DNA of 60,448 nucleotides from Defluviitaleaceae bacterium (GCA_009780585.1 WQZS01000019.1:1-60448); one strand, 5' to 3'; shown: positions 17,092 through 25,912, counted from the first letter of the stretch. Program-made: numbers and translations. Notes: generated from the sequence alone by a model not told the origin.

Positions 17092-18261
17092 ATGATTATA
17101 CGCGAAGGTTATTTATCCAAGATTCGGCCGTTTATAGGCAAGGACATAATAAAGGTACTGACAGGCATCCGCCGGAGCGGGAAGAGTGTCCTGTTGCAAC
17201 AAATAAGGGATGAAATCAACAATCCCAATACGATTTTTATCAACTTCGAAGATTTGGGTAACCGGCATTTATGCGAATATAATAAACTGCATGATTATGT
17301 ATGTGAAATAATCGGCAACAGCAAAGAACGTTTTTACCTCTTTTTCGATGAAATCCAAGAAGTGGACGGCTGGGAAAAAACCGTCAACTCCCTGCGCGTA
17401 AGATACGACGCGGATATCTACATCACGGGTTCAAACTCACGGCTCCTTTCCGGCGAGCTCGCCACGTATATTGCGGGGCGCTATATCTCGTTCGTGGTTT
17501 ACCCGTTTTCGTTTATGGAGTTTAAGGCAGTTAACGCAAGTAACACGTTCGACGGATACATCCGATTCGGGGGAATGCCCTTCCTGTCAAGCATTAACTT
17601 TGAACCGGAGCTAAGCCGGAATTACCTGCGGGATATATTTAATTCGGTGGTGCTAAAGGATATCGTAAAACGCAACAATATACGCGACGTCGATATGTTG
17701 GAACGTGTTATTTCCTACGCGCTGGCCAACGCGGGAAAAAATTTTTCCGCAACGAGCATTTCAAAGTTTTTTAAGGCCGAAAAAAGGACGGTCGCACCCG
17801 AAACGATCCTAAATTATTTAAAATGGTGCGAGGAAGCCTACCTGCTCTACCGATTAAAGAGCCAAGACATAAACGGTAAAAAAATGTTAAAGGTGAATGA
17901 AAAATATTACACGGCAGACCATGGCTTGCGGGAAGCGGTTGCAGGCGAAAACTTGCAAAACATCGAAACGGTACTTGAAAACATCGTGGGGTTGGAGCTT
18001 TTCCGCAGGGGATATGATGTTAACGTGGGGCGCGTCGGTGAAAGGGAAGTGGACTTCGTCGGTAAAAAAGACGGCGGAAAGCTGTACATCCAGGTTTGCT
18101 ATTTATTAAACGAGGAAACAACCATACGGCGCGAGTTCGGTTCCCTTTTAGACATAAGGGACAATTACCCCAAATACGTGCTGTATAAAGAAAGCTCGTT
18201 TAAAGGGAACCACGAAGGAATCCCCGCGATAAGAATTGAGGATTGGCTGCTTGGCGAATGA
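17092..18261 (+). CDS. AAA-family ATPase with DUF4143 domain
   Basis: A 389-residue ATPase. Residues 15-140 are an AAA_14 domain with Walker A 'GIRRSGKSVLL', Walker B 'FFDEIQEV' and sensor 'ITGSNSRLL'. The C-terminal half is DUF4143, ending in a nuclease-like fold ('REVDFVGKKDGGKLYIQVCY' has the D...QxxY-type pattern). Members are common in anaerobes, often in many copies; function is unknown, with proposed roles in defence or mobile elements. ATG 17092 has ATAGGAG at 8-9 nt; ATG 17083 touches that site. It stands alone with terminators on both sides. Confidence 0.92.
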   Translation: MIIREGYLSKIRPFIGKDIIKVLTGIRRSGKSVLLQQIRDEINNPNTIFINFEDLGNRHLCEYNKLHDYVCEIIGNSKERFYLFFDEIQEVDGWEKTVNSLRVRYDADIYITGSNSRLLSGELATYIAGRYISFVVYPFSFMEFKAVNASNTFDGYIRFGGMPFLSSINFEPELSRNYLRDIFNSVVLKDIVKRNNIRDVDMLERVISYALANAGKNFSATSISKFFKAEKRTVAPETILNYLKWCEEAYLLYRLKSQDINGKKMLKVNEKYYTADHGLREAVAGENLQNIETVLENIVGLELFRRGYDVNVGRVGEREVDFVGKKDGGKLYIQVCYLLNEETTIRREFGSLLDIRDNYPKYVLYKESSFKGNHEGIPAIRIEDWLLGE

Positions 18262-18264
18262 CAT

Positions 18265-18299
18265 AAAAAGCCCGTGAATCATTTGAAAATCCACAGGCT
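18265..18299 (-). terminator. Terminator of the yajC-nfeD-floA operon
   Basis: AGCCTGTG and CACGGGCT on the minus strand pair with one mismatch, followed by a T-run (18269-18265) in the direction of floA transcription. It may also slow transcripts from the opposite gene ending at 18261. Confidence 0.6.
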
Positions 18300-18319
18300 A
18301 ATTAATCATTGCAAATATT

Positions 18320-19345
18320 TTATTTCCCCGGCTTCACGCTCACATCCATCTGCGCGGTACCGATATTGGCGCGCATTTGCGTGTCGGCTTTCCTGTTTTC
18401 GAGGTTGATATAATCCATATAACCCATTTTCCCGTCACGCAGGGCTTGCGCGAGCGCGCTGGGTACTTCGGCTTCGGCTTCTACGACCTTGGCGCGCATA
18501 CGCTCAACTTCGGCGCGCATTTCCTGTTCCTGTGCGACGGCGAGGGCGCGGCGTTCTTCGGCCTTGGCTTCGGCGATCTTCTTGTCGGCTTCGGCCTGCT
18601 CGATTTGCAAGTGCGCGCCGATGTTACGGCCTACGTCCACGTCGGCGATGTCGATGGAGAGGATTTCGTAGGCGGTGCCGGCATCAAGGCCCTTGGCGAG
18701 TACGGTCTTGGAAATGAGGTCGGGGTTTTCGAGTACGTCGCGGTGGGATTTGGCGGAGCCGATGGTGGAGACGATACCCTCGCCCACACGGGCGATGATC
18801 GTCCCTTCGCCCGCGCCGCCCACCAAGCGTTGGATGTTGGTACGTACGGTGATACGCGCGACGGCCTTCACCTCAATGCCGTTGATGGCCATGGCGGAGA
18901 TCATGGGCGTTTCGATGACCTTGGGGTTAACGCTCATGCGCACGGCATCGAATACATCGCGGCCCGCAAGGTCAATGGCGGCGGCTTTTTCGAAGGGCAG
19001 CTCGATATTGGCGCGATGGGCGGCAATCAACGCGTTAATGACCGCGTCCACGCGCCCGCCCGCGAGGTAGTGCGCTTCCAGTTGGCTCACGGGGATGGGG
19101 ATGTTGGCCTTCGTGCATTTGATCAACGGGCGCACGATATGCACGGGGTTGACTTTGCGCAAGCGCATCCCGATGAGCGAACCGATGCCCACTTTCGCGC
19201 CGGATGCCATGGCGGAAATCCACAAACCCAGCGGTACAAAACGCAGGAACAACACGATGAATAAGAGGATCGCGGCGGCGATTGCCACGCCGACCACAGG
19301 GAAGTCACCCATGTTGGGTGCGGCTAACAAAAAGAGTTGGTTCAT
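18320..19345 (-). CDS. floA: Flotillin-like membrane scaffold protein
   Basis: A 341-residue flotillin/SPFH-like protein. A membrane-inserted segment (about residues 17-38) is followed by the SPFH core and a long charged helical region ('[20 protein letters not shown]' onward) used for oligomerisation. In Bacillus FloA forms membrane microdomains affecting fluidity, signalling and secretion. AGGAGG precedes ATG 19345. It lies directly downstream of nfeD, the usual partner, with only a 27-nt palindrome between them. Confidence 0.95.
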   Translation of the reverse strand: MNQLFLLAAPNMGDFPVVGVAIAAAILLFIVLFLRFVPLGLWISAMASGAKVGIGSLIGMRLRKVNPVHIVRPLIKCTKANIPIPVSQLEAHYLAGGRVDAVINALIAAHRANIELPFEKAAAIDLAGRDVFDAVRMSVNPKVIETPMISAMAINGIEVKAVARITVRTNIQRLVGGAGEGTIIARVGEGIVSTIGSAKSHRDVLENPDLISKTVLAKGLDAGTAYEILSIDIADVDVGRNIGAHLQIEQAEADKKIAEAKAEERRALAVAQEQEMRAEVERMRAKVVEAEAEVPSALAQALRDGKMGYMDYINLENRKADTQMRANIGTAQMDVSVKPGK

Positions 19346-19362
19346 ATCTGCCTCCTAGAAAT

Positions 19363-19389
19363 AACTTCGTGTCGAATCGACACGAAGTT
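19363..19389. repeat. 27-nt palindrome, family member 1
   Basis: AACTT, inner 8-mer CGTGTCGA, centre A, then the exact reverse complement ending AAGTT: a perfect 13-bp stem. It lies inside the operon between nfeD and floA, so it will form a hairpin in the mRNA just ahead of the floA ribosome binding site. Confidence 0.85.
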
Positions 19390-19398
19390 GTATTTTAT

Positions 19399-19878
19399 TT
19401 AATTACCGTCCACCGCACCCACGATGACCTTTGTGCCTTGGGTTTCCAGCACCTTGATTTTCGTGCCGCGATCAATCATCGTGCTGACCGCCGCCACTTC
19501 CATGCGGATGCCGTTGAAGTCGGCCTCGCCGTACGGGCGCAGGATCGTCACGGCGGTGCCTTCCTTACCCACCATGCCGGACAAATCGCCTACGGCGGTG
19601 GGGTCTTCGGCCAAATTATCGTTGAGGATGACGCGGCCTTGCAATTGCCGCTTTGTGACGAAGTTGTACACAAACCCGCCGAGCAAGCCCAGCGTCATTA
19701 CCCCAAAACCGACGAAAATCCAGCCGTTCGGGTGGAATATAACGGCCAAAGCCGCCGACAGCACCAACGCGATGATGCCGATGATACCGCAAATAAAACC
19801 GTCAAAACCGGGTATCAGCAGCTCCAACAGGAGTGCCAACGTCCCGATGACCAACAATACCACAGCCAATTGCAACAT
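19399..19878 (-). CDS. NfeD-like membrane protein
   Basis: A 159-residue protein with three to four membrane helices in residues 3-75 and a C-terminal OB-fold NfeD domain ('GMVGKEGTAVTILRPYGEAD', 'NGIRMEVAAVSTMIDRGTKI'). NfeD proteins are encoded next to flotillins and are thought to assist microdomain assembly. It is the short form without the N-terminal serine protease domain. Spacing to the flanking genes is 35-55 nt, consistent with one transcript. Confidence 0.93.
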   Translation of the reverse strand: MLQLAVVLLVIGTLALLLELLIPGFDGFICGIIGIIALVLSAALAVIFHPNGWIFVGFGVMTLGLLGGFVYNFVTKRQLQGRVILNDNLAEDPTAVGDLSGMVGKEGTAVTILRPYGEADFNGIRMEVAAVSTMIDRGTKIKVLETQGTKVIVGAVDGN

Positions 19879-19912
19879 TCCGATTCCCCCTTTTTTTATT
19901 CCGAATTCCTAA

Positions 19913-20389
19913 TTATTCCTTCCCCGCCGGGGCGTCGATGATCTGCGGTGTCATCTTCGGCGAACGGATACCCACAATCTCGGATTTGAGTATCGGGATG
20001 CGGATGTTTCGGTTGGTGCCGAATTCGATGATAAAGCAATCCTCGCCCACATCGGCGATCCGCCCGAACAAGCCGGCGTTCGTGATCACGTTATCGCCTA
20101 CGGAAATGGCGGCCTGCATTTCCTTGAGCTTCTTTTCCCGCTTGCGCTGCGGGCGGAACATCAGCAGGTACATGACCAGGATCACGCCGCCCCATATAAG
20201 GATCATCGTCCACGCGCCCATACCGCCTACGGGTGCGGGCGCGTCCGCGGGTACATTACCGGCGACTTGGCTCGCCACTTCGCCGGGGGTTACATTCCCC
20301 GCGGGTTGGTTGCCGGGTGTGCCGATAATACCGAAATCGCCCAGCACCGCCGTCATCCGTTGTATGCCATAAGAAAGTGCGTTAATCAT
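19913..20389 (-). CDS. yajC: YajC family preprotein translocase accessory subunit
   Basis: A 158-residue inner-membrane protein that associates with SecDF. The single membrane helix ('AWTMILIWGGVILVMYLLMF') is followed by 'RPQRKREKKLKEMQAAISVG' and the conserved 'GDNVITNAGLFGRI'. The N-terminus before the helix is about 55 residues of Pro/Gly/Ala-rich sequence, longer than usual for this family. ATG 20389 is preferred over 20395 because AAAGGGG is then correctly spaced. It is first in the yajC-nfeD-floA transcript. Confidence 0.92.
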   Translation of the reverse strand: MINALSYGIQRMTAVLGDFGIIGTPGNQPAGNVTPGEVASQVAGNVPADAPAPVGGMGAWTMILIWGGVILVMYLLMFRPQRKREKKLKEMQAAISVGDNVITNAGLFGRIADVGEDCFIIEFGTNRNIRIPILKSEIVGIRSPKMTPQIIDAPAGKE

Positions 20390-20446
20390 ATCCATTTCCC
20401 CTTTAAAGTATCTCTGTAAATATATACGTGTGCAAACACATTCGGT

Positions 20447-20475
20447 ATTATAACCAATTTTATATACGCTCGCAA
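20447..20475 (-). promoter_or_regulatory. Promoter of the yajC-nfeD-floA operon
   Basis: On the minus strand TTGCGA (20475-20470) and TATAAT (20452-20447) are 17 nt apart, about 55 nt before the yajC start. The -35 box overlaps the 3' end of the glycerophosphodiesterase relic. Confidence 0.7.
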
Positions 20476-20585
20476 TGGTTTAATTGTGCAAGTGCGACAT
20501 CCGGCTTGTCGGTGATGATCATATCCACCCCGCACGAAAGCATCGCGCGGATGTGCATGATAAAAACGATTATTTGATTTTCCAT
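20460..20585 (-). pseudogene. Remnant of a glycerophosphodiester phosphodiesterase gene (C-terminus)
   Basis: A 41-codon minus-strand frame reads ...IRAMLSCGVDMIITDKPD... then a stop. 'CGVDxIITDxPD' is the highly conserved C-terminal motif of the GDPD TIM-barrel family, whose proteins are normally 230-300 residues. Everything upstream is missing, because uronate isomerase ends at 20587. It is best read as the decayed 3' end of a gene deleted by rearrangement. Confidence 0.7.
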
Positions 20586-20586
20586 T

Positions 20587-21993
20587 CTATTCAAAGTATC
20601 GCTTCACATTAAAGTACGCGATATCCCCAGCGATTTTCTTCAGCAATTCCATATCCCGCGGAAATTCGCCGTTTTCAACCCATACGCCGAAGCGGTTAGC
20701 CAATATCCGGCGGAAATAATCGTGCCGCGGGTAGGAAATGAAACTGCGCGAATCCGTCAGCATCCCGATAAAGTTGGCCAGCATCCCGAGCGAAGCCAGC
20801 GTGACCAAATGCTTCTCCATGCCGGGCTTCGTATCGTTAAACCACCACGGCGCGCCCCATTGCATCCGCCCGCGGATACCGTGCCCCGCGAAGTTGCCGA
20901 TCATCGTCGCCAGCATGTCATCAGCGGTGGGGTTAAGCGAATACAAAACCGTACGCGGCAACGCGTCGCGGCTTTCCAAGCCGTCCAATATACGGGAAAG
21001 CGTATGGGCAAACGACGCGTCGCCCATCGAATCATATCCCGTGTCCGCGCCCAGCAAGCCGAACATGCGCGTATTATTATTGCGCATCGCACCCATGTGC
21101 AGTTGCATCACCCAGCCGCGTTTCTTGTATTGCTCGCCCAGCCATACGAATAGACGCGTCTTGTAACCGACAATTTCCTCCTGCGTGAGGGCTTCGCCGC
21201 GCAGGGCCTTGCGGAAGGCGAGCGTGGCTTTCGTTTCGCTTGCGGAAGGGTCGTATACGGGCGGGTCGAGGGCGTGGTCGGAAATCACGCATCCCTTCTG
21301 CGCGAAAAAATCCAAGCGGTTTTCAAGCGCCTCCAGCAACGTATCCCAATCGACGATTTCGTTGCGCATGTTGGCCGCGAGCCGTAATTTACCGACATAT
21401 TCCGCAAAACCCGCGTTACCCGGTTCCAATAAGGTACCCGGGCGGAAGGTAGGGAGTACACGCGGAACCCCGGCGGCGTTATCGTATTTGATCTTCGTGT
21501 GGTGCTTTAACGTGTCGGCGGGGTCGTCGGTCGTGGCAAGCCATTCCACCCGCGAACGTTTTAACAGGTTATGCACGTTAAAATCCTCCGCTTCGATTTG
21601 CGCGTTGCAATGCGCGTAAATTTCCGCGGCGTTTTTCGCGTTGATTAAACCGTCGTAGTTGAAATATTTTTTCAATTCCATGTGGGACCAATGGTACAGC
21701 GGGTTGCCGATAGCCGTTTCCAGCGTGGCGCACCACGAGGCGAACTTTTCATGGTCGGGCGCGTCGCCCGTGATGTGGCTCTCGGGAACGCCGTTGTGCC
21801 GCATCAGCCGCCATTTGTAATGGTCGCCGCTCAACCACAATTCCGTGATATTGCGGAAGCGTTTGTTCATCGCGATGGCTTCGGGGTTAAGGTGGCAATG
21901 GTAGTCGATGATCGGCAGCTCACGGACGGATTGATAGATTTCGACCGCGGTTTCGTTTTGCAAAAGGAAATCGTCACACATAAAATTCTTCAC
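20587..21993 (-). CDS. uxaC: Uronate isomerase (glucuronate/galacturonate isomerase)
   Basis: A 468-residue cytosolic amidohydrolase-fold enzyme converting D-glucuronate to fructuronate and D-galacturonate to tagaturonate, first step of hexuronate use. The metal motif 'PIIDYHCHLNPE' near residue 30 and the late 'GMLTDSRSFISYPRHDYFRR' are diagnostic, as is 'QLHMGAMRNNNTRM'. GTG 21993 overlaps the stop of the upstream esterase gene (GTGA), with AGGAGG about 10 nt before it. Other hexuronate genes (uxaA/B, uxuA) are not in the window. Confidence 0.96.
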   Translation of the reverse strand: MKNFMCDDFLLQNETAVEIYQSVRELPIIDYHCHLNPEAIAMNKRFRNITELWLSGDHYKWRLMRHNGVPESHITGDAPDHEKFASWCATLETAIGNPLYHWSHMELKKYFNYDGLINAKNAAEIYAHCNAQIEAEDFNVHNLLKRSRVEWLATTDDPADTLKHHTKIKYDNAAGVPRVLPTFRPGTLLEPGNAGFAEYVGKLRLAANMRNEIVDWDTLLEALENRLDFFAQKGCVISDHALDPPVYDPSASETKATLAFRKALRGEALTQEEIVGYKTRLFVWLGEQYKKRGWVMQLHMGAMRNNNTRMFGLLGADTGYDSMGDASFAHTLSRILDGLESRDALPRTVLYSLNPTADDMLATMIGNFAGHGIRGRMQWGAPWWFNDTKPGMEKHLVTLASLGMLANFIGMLTDSRSFISYPRHDYFRRILANRFGVWVENGEFPRDMELLKKIAGDIAYFNVKRYFE

Positions 21994-22766
21994 GCGAATT
22001 CACCCTCCTTATTAAAGAAATCGAACATCACGGGCAGCGATTGCTCCCAAAAATCCCAATCATGGTCGCCCGCCCATTCCCTGTAAGCGTATTCGAAGGG
22101 CAATGCCTTCATGTGCGCGTCGAAGCGGCGGTTATCCTCCAGCAAAAAGTCCTTGTCGCCGCAAGTGACGAGGATGCGGGGCTTTTCGGTTTTATCCGCG
22201 AGGTTGCTCGCCAGCGTAAACAGGTTGCCGCCTTCGGGTACCTTTAATTCCTCCCCCGCTATGCTGACGGCAAGTTTCTTGTGCGTATCATCCGTGTTGG
22301 GCAGGAGCCTGTGAAAGATGCTTTCCGCGTCCACCGCGCCCGAAAAAGACGCGCCCGCGGCATAAAAATCCGGCCGCGTCAACGCGCACCTAACCGCGCC
22401 GTACCCGCCCATGGACAAGCCCGCCACGTACGTGTTCTCCCGCGTGTGCTTTACGTTAAAAATTTCTTCGATGATCTTGGGCAGTTCGTACGCGACATAG
22501 GTGAAGTAATTCGGCCCGTGTTTCATGTCCGTATAGAAGCTGTTCTGCACTTCGGGCATTACCACGATAAACGGATGCTTGTGGTGGATATGGTGTACGA
22601 TGCGGGAATTATTCACCCAGCACGACGAACTGCCCGTCATGCCGTGGAGCAAATAGAGTACCCGCCGCGTAACGCTCCCCTCCGGATCGGCTTGAGGGAA
22701 GATGACTTCGACGTGGGTGTTAAAACCCAGCGACGCGGAGCGGATGGTGGTTGACAGTCGTGCCAT
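21990..22766 (-). CDS. Alpha/beta-hydrolase esterase (esterase D-like)
   Basis: A 258-residue cytosolic serine hydrolase. 'LYLLHGMTGSSSCW' gives the oxyanion region, 'VAGLSMGGYGAV' the nucleophile elbow (Ser in GLSMGG), and 'GDHDWDFW' the probable catalytic His. It resembles tributyrin and acetyl-xylan/feruloyl esterases of the esterase D-like family and lacks a signal peptide. Coupling by GTGA to uxaC suggests it removes acyl groups from imported pectin or hemicellulose fragments before uronate catabolism; this is inference from context. Confidence 0.9.
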   Translation of the reverse strand: MARLSTTIRSASLGFNTHVEVIFPQADPEGSVTRRVLYLLHGMTGSSSCWVNNSRIVHHIHHKHPFIVVMPEVQNSFYTDMKHGPNYFTYVAYELPKIIEEIFNVKHTRENTYVAGLSMGGYGAVRCALTRPDFYAAGASFSGAVDAESIFHRLLPNTDDTHKKLAVSIAGEELKVPEGGNLFTLASNLADKTEKPRILVTCGDKDFLLEDNRRFDAHMKALPFEYAYREWAGDHDWDFWEQSLPVMFDFFNKEGEFA

Positions 22767-22852
22767 GGAATGACCTCCCTTTTCGATAAAATGTTATATT
22801 ATCTCCGTCTGTGTTATCATAGCCAAAATTTGAAGGAAAAGGAAGATTATTC

Positions 22853-23350
22853 ATGAAGTACATACAACAAGCCCTCGACATGGGCGCAAAAAACGCTGTC
22901 CGCTTCGAAATCAGCGACATCGCCTTCGACCCGCGCGTGGCGCTCAAATGCATCTTCGGCTGCCCCGACTACGGGCGCAACCACACCTGCCCGTACCAAA
23001 AATCCCCCCTCACCATGAAGGAATACGAAGAAATCCTTTCCCGCTACCGATGGGGCATCATCATTGGCTGCGCCGAGAAGGCCGACAGCCAAAGGATTTC
23101 CTACGAAATCGAACGCGCGTGCTTCCTGGACGGTTATTATTTCGCGTTCTCCTTATCCGATTGCGGCTTGTGCAAGGAATGTACGAAAGTCACCGGCGAA
23201 CCCTGCCGCGTACCCGCCAAAGCGCGTCCCGCCTTCCACGCCGTCGGCATTGATGTATTTAAAACGGTAAGCAAATTTAACCTACCCCTTGCGGTAGCCC
23301 AGGATTTCAACGCGGAGTTGAACTGGTATTCGGCGGTGTTTGTGGAGTAG
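22853..23350 (+). CDS. DUF2284 metal-binding protein
   Basis: A 165-residue protein with two Cys clusters: 'CIFGCPDYGRNHTCPY' near residues 39-55 and 'CGLCKECTKVTGEPCRVP' near 104-121, followed by Ala/Arg/Pro and a small domain. This is the signature of DUF2284, thought to bind metal or an iron-sulfur cluster, and frequent in anaerobes. Function is unknown. A good ribosome binding site precedes ATG 22853. It is divergent from the esterase-uxaC pair and followed by a hairpin-rich spacer. Confidence 0.9.
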   Translation: MKYIQQALDMGAKNAVRFEISDIAFDPRVALKCIFGCPDYGRNHTCPYQKSPLTMKEYEEILSRYRWGIIIGCAEKADSQRISYEIERACFLDGYYFAFSLSDCGLCKECTKVTGEPCRVPAKARPAFHAVGIDVFKTVSKFNLPLAVAQDFNAELNWYSAVFVE

Positions 23351-23462
23351 GATTTTTGAAATCGGAGATGAAATCGGAATTCGGAATTCGGAAAAACTTT
23401 TTTGGGTCCGGTACGTATACATGAATGACACACGTGAAAGCGCAATTGGGAGGCACCCATAG

Positions 23463-23497
23463 ACGCGGGGGTCCGTTCGGTTCAACGAACCCCGCGT
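23463..23497. repeat. Hairpin ACGCGGG...CCCGCGT in the spacer
   Basis: ACGCGGG (23463-23469) and GTTCG (23475-23479) pair with CGAAC (23486-23490) and CCCGCGT (23491-23497), leaving a 5-nt bulge and a GTTCAA loop. There is only a short A-run after it on the plus strand, so terminator function is uncertain. Confidence 0.6.
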
Positions 23498-23535
23498 AAA
23501 AACCGCTTGGCGCGACGGTCACGTATGTGCAGCAT

Positions 23536-23562
23536 AACTTCTGACCTATTAGGACAGAAGTT
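23536..23562. repeat. 27-nt palindrome, family member 2
   Basis: AACTT, CTGACCTA, centre T, TAGGACAG, AAGTT: 13-bp arms with one mismatch. The left inner 8-mer is identical to the copy at 59842. Confidence 0.82.
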
Positions 23563-23573
23563 AATGTCCGGCC

Positions 23574-23600
23574 CACTTGTACCGGAAATCGGTACAAATT
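23574..23600. repeat. 27-nt palindrome, degenerate family member 3
   Basis: Same 27-nt length, with a strong TTGTACCG/CGGTACAA core but eroded ends (CACTT and AAATT instead of AACTT/AAGTT). It lies 11 nt after member 2. Assignment to the family rests on length and position and is less certain. Confidence 0.5.
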
Positions 23601-23628
23601 ACATGATGTTTATAAAAGGAGAATCCGT

Positions 23629-24177
23629 ATGGAATCAAAGATAGATACCAAAGTCACCCTTTACGACGCCGACGGTAAACGTATCGGCGAAACCTTTTCC
23701 CGCCGCGCAAGGCAGCTCGTCAAGCAGCAGCGCGCCTTATGGGCGGACGAAACACACACCGCCATCCGCTTCCTGCCCGACGCCGCGGAGGAATGGGAAA
23801 TGGAAACGGACGGCATCCCCACCGCGCCCAACCCAAGCGGAACCGATAAAACCGAACCCATCGACGCCAACCTCTACGCGCTGGCGAGGAAGCGCATTTC
23901 CACCCGCCGTAGGATGTTCTGGCATACGCTGGCATTGCTGCCGGGGTATTTGTTCCTGGCAGCAGTAATCGACGCCATGTTCAGGTTCAACAGCTTTGAA
24001 ATTGGGTTATTTATCGGGATTACTTTCACATTGTGGACGGTGTCCTTCGTGTACACCCTCCTTCAATTCCGCAAATATAACCGCGGCTTTTTTCTCCTGG
24101 CGGAAATGGAAAACCGCCACGCCCGTAAGCTGGCGAATGAAATGGAACGCCTAAAGCGTATGGGCTACGGCAGGTAA
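23629..24177 (+). CDS. Uncharacterised two-helix membrane protein
   Basis: A 182-residue protein, not recognised. The N-terminal 50 residues ('LYDADGKRIGETFSRRARQL', then 'VKQQRALWAD') look like a small soluble module rich in Arg. Two membrane helices span about residues 97-118 and 123-145, and the last 35 residues are charged and helical. AAGGAG precedes ATG 23629. A terminator follows, so the gene seems to stand alone. Confidence 0.75.
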   Translation: MESKIDTKVTLYDADGKRIGETFSRRARQLVKQQRALWADETHTAIRFLPDAAEEWEMETDGIPTAPNPSGTDKTEPIDANLYALARKRISTRRRMFWHTLALLPGYLFLAAVIDAMFRFNSFEIGLFIGITFTLWTVSFVYTLLQFRKYNRGFFLLAEMENRHARKLANEMERLKRMGYGR

Positions 24178-24192
24178 AAATCGATATCATGC

Positions 24193-24228
24193 AAAGCGGG
24201 GTTTTCCGTAAAGGAAGCCCCGTTTTTT
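24193..24228 (+). terminator. Intrinsic terminator
   Basis: CGGGG (24197-24201) pairs with CCCCG (24218-24222), extended by TTCC/GGAA, and is followed by seven T residues. Confidence 0.85.
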
Positions 24229-24354
24229 ATGTTTGTGTCCGTTTCCACGGTAATCATACGATATCCCGAATCAAAAAAAGTTACGATTGGTTTGCCCTTG
24301 TTTGCGTAGGCACATTGTGATACGATATACGAAATATAAAAGGAGCGAAATTAT

Positions 24355-24645
24355 ATGTTAAAAACACAGGTCAGACCCTCAAGGGATTTACGCAATCATT
24401 ACGCCGATGTGGTAAAGACGCTGGAACAATGCGACCATGTTATCATCACCAACAATGGTAAAGGTGAATCGGTTCTAATTAATATGGAGATGTTCGCCAA
24501 ATTCGAGGAATTCTTGCATCACCAATATATTTATAATGAATTGCAAAAATCAAAAGCCTCGCTTAATGACCCCAATGTAAAAATGATTCCGGCGGCAGAC
24601 GTTTTTACTAAAATTGAAAAGAATTTGAGGCGCAAAGGGTTATGA
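24355..24645 (+). CDS. Phd/YefM-type antitoxin
   Basis: A 96-residue antitoxin. The N-terminus ('VRPSRDLRNHYADVVKTLEQ', 'CDHVIITNNGKGESVLINME') is the Phd/YefM DNA-binding fold, and the charged C-terminal tail would wrap the toxin. It precedes a RelE/ParE toxin gene with an ATGA overlap, the standard order. Such antitoxins normally repress their own promoter; a TTGTTT-17-TACGAT promoter lies about 25-50 nt upstream. Confidence 0.88.
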   Translation: MLKTQVRPSRDLRNHYADVVKTLEQCDHVIITNNGKGESVLINMEMFAKFEEFLHHQYIYNELQKSKASLNDPNVKMIPAADVFTKIEKNLRRKGL

Positions 24646-24956
24646 GCTTTCGAATCATTTTTTTGGAAAACGCCGAAGCGGATATGGACGCGATTGAAGA
24701 ATATCTATCACAATTCTACGCCGACACCGTCCAAAATTTTTTCTCCAAGTTAAAAGAACGGGTATTTATGTTGGAAGACATGCCGTATATGTGCCAAGCA
24801 TATGAAGAAGACCCTTTCTTCCGGAGAATGGTGGTTGGCGATTATGTACTTTTTTATTCAATAGACGAAACCCGAAACCTTGTAATCATTCACCGTATTT
24901 TTCATCACTCCCGAAACATCACGCGGCAAATGCTTCCGCATCGTTTGCTGGAATAA
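24642..24956 (+). CDS. RelE/ParE-family toxin
   Basis: A 104-residue toxin of the RelE/ParE superfamily. 'IIFLENAEADMDAIEEYLSQ' is the N-terminal ParE-like helix, and 'RRMVVGDYVLFYSIDETRN' plus 'LVIIHRIFHHSRNITRQ' are the conserved strands with basic residues. ParE members poison gyrase and RelE members cleave ribosomal mRNA; which applies is not readable here. Start overlaps the antitoxin stop. Confidence 0.88.
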   Translation: MSFRIIFLENAEADMDAIEEYLSQFYADTVQNFFSKLKERVFMLEDMPYMCQAYEEDPFFRRMVVGDYVLFYSIDETRNLVIIHRIFHHSRNITRQMLPHRLLE

Positions 24957-25057
24957 CTGCCCTGCTTTTTACCGAATACATAATTATAATCAAACATTCC
25001 ATTGATTCCCCCGCGCGTTATATTATGATGATAAAAATAACAAGTGGGGGATTTCTT

Positions 25058-25870
25058 ATGCATAAATCAATGAACCCTTCAACAATCCGTTTGGACGGAA
25101 GGAAAATCTTGATTACGGGCGTTTCGCGCTCGGTGGGTATCGGGGCGACGCTGGCGAAGCGGTTCGCCGAAGCGGGTGCGGCGGTGGCGGTGCATGGTTT
25201 TTCCGACTATGATTTGTCGGTGGGGAATCATTCGGCATCCGTACAAAACGGCACGGAAATCCTCGTAAAGAAATTTAACGCGATGGGGCTGGATGTGACC
25301 GCGATCACCCCGTCGGATTTTACCCAAAAAGGAACCGCCGAAAAAGCCATGCGAGAAGCCGCCGAAAAGCTGGGAACCCTTGACGGTTTGGTACTCAACC
25401 ATTGCTACGGCACGTCCGTCCCGCTCGGGCAATGGACGGAGGAAGACATTGACCCGCACCTTACGGTCAACATCCGCGCGTCCATGATGATATTGCAAGC
25501 CTTCGCCGCGCAAGCGGATTCTTCTAGGGATAACGCGGTTACGCTGTTCACAAGCGGGCAATACCTGTCCCCCATGATCAGCGAAATCGCCTATTGCGTG
25601 GCAAAGGAAGCGATTATTTGCCTCAGCCGCCAGTCGGTGTACGCGCTGGGGGACAAGGGCATACGGGTCAACTGCGTCAACCCGGGCGCGAACGATACGG
25701 GCTATTGCTTCGGCGAAGCGCACAAAGCCGTCGCCGACAAGCATCCCTCGGGTCGGTGGGGTACACCGGAGGATACCGCCGAATTGCTGCTGTTCCTGCA
25801 CAGCGGCCACGCGAAATGGATTACCGGTCAATTAATCGCCAGCGACGGCGGTTTTAAATACGGCTGGTAA
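25058..25870 (+). CDS. Short-chain dehydrogenase/reductase
   Basis: A 270-residue Rossmann-fold oxidoreductase. The nucleotide-binding turn 'ITGVSRSVGIGATLA' is an atypical variant of TGxxxGxG. The catalytic Tyr-x3-Lys is 'YCVAK' with an upstream Ser in 'LFTSGQ', and 'RVNCVNPGANDT' and 'GQLIASDGG' are typical SDR C-terminal motifs. ATG 25058 is chosen for GGGGG at 8 nt; the frame extends 11 codons further upstream. The substrate is unknown. Confidence 0.9.
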   Translation: MHKSMNPSTIRLDGRKILITGVSRSVGIGATLAKRFAEAGAAVAVHGFSDYDLSVGNHSASVQNGTEILVKKFNAMGLDVTAITPSDFTQKGTAEKAMREAAEKLGTLDGLVLNHCYGTSVPLGQWTEEDIDPHLTVNIRASMMILQAFAAQADSSRDNAVTLFTSGQYLSPMISEIAYCVAKEAIICLSRQSVYALGDKGIRVNCVNPGANDTGYCFGEAHKAVADKHPSGRWGTPEDTAELLLFLHSGHAKWITGQLIASDGGFKYGW

Positions 25871-25912
25871 CCAATTGGAATAAAATATTTGCATAACAGA
25901 AGGAGACAACAA

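Noticed and set aside
23536..23600. Intrinsic terminators as the explanation of the 27-nt palindromes
   Set aside because: Most copies lack a following T-run, several are inside operons, and their fixed length and ends are not a property of terminators.
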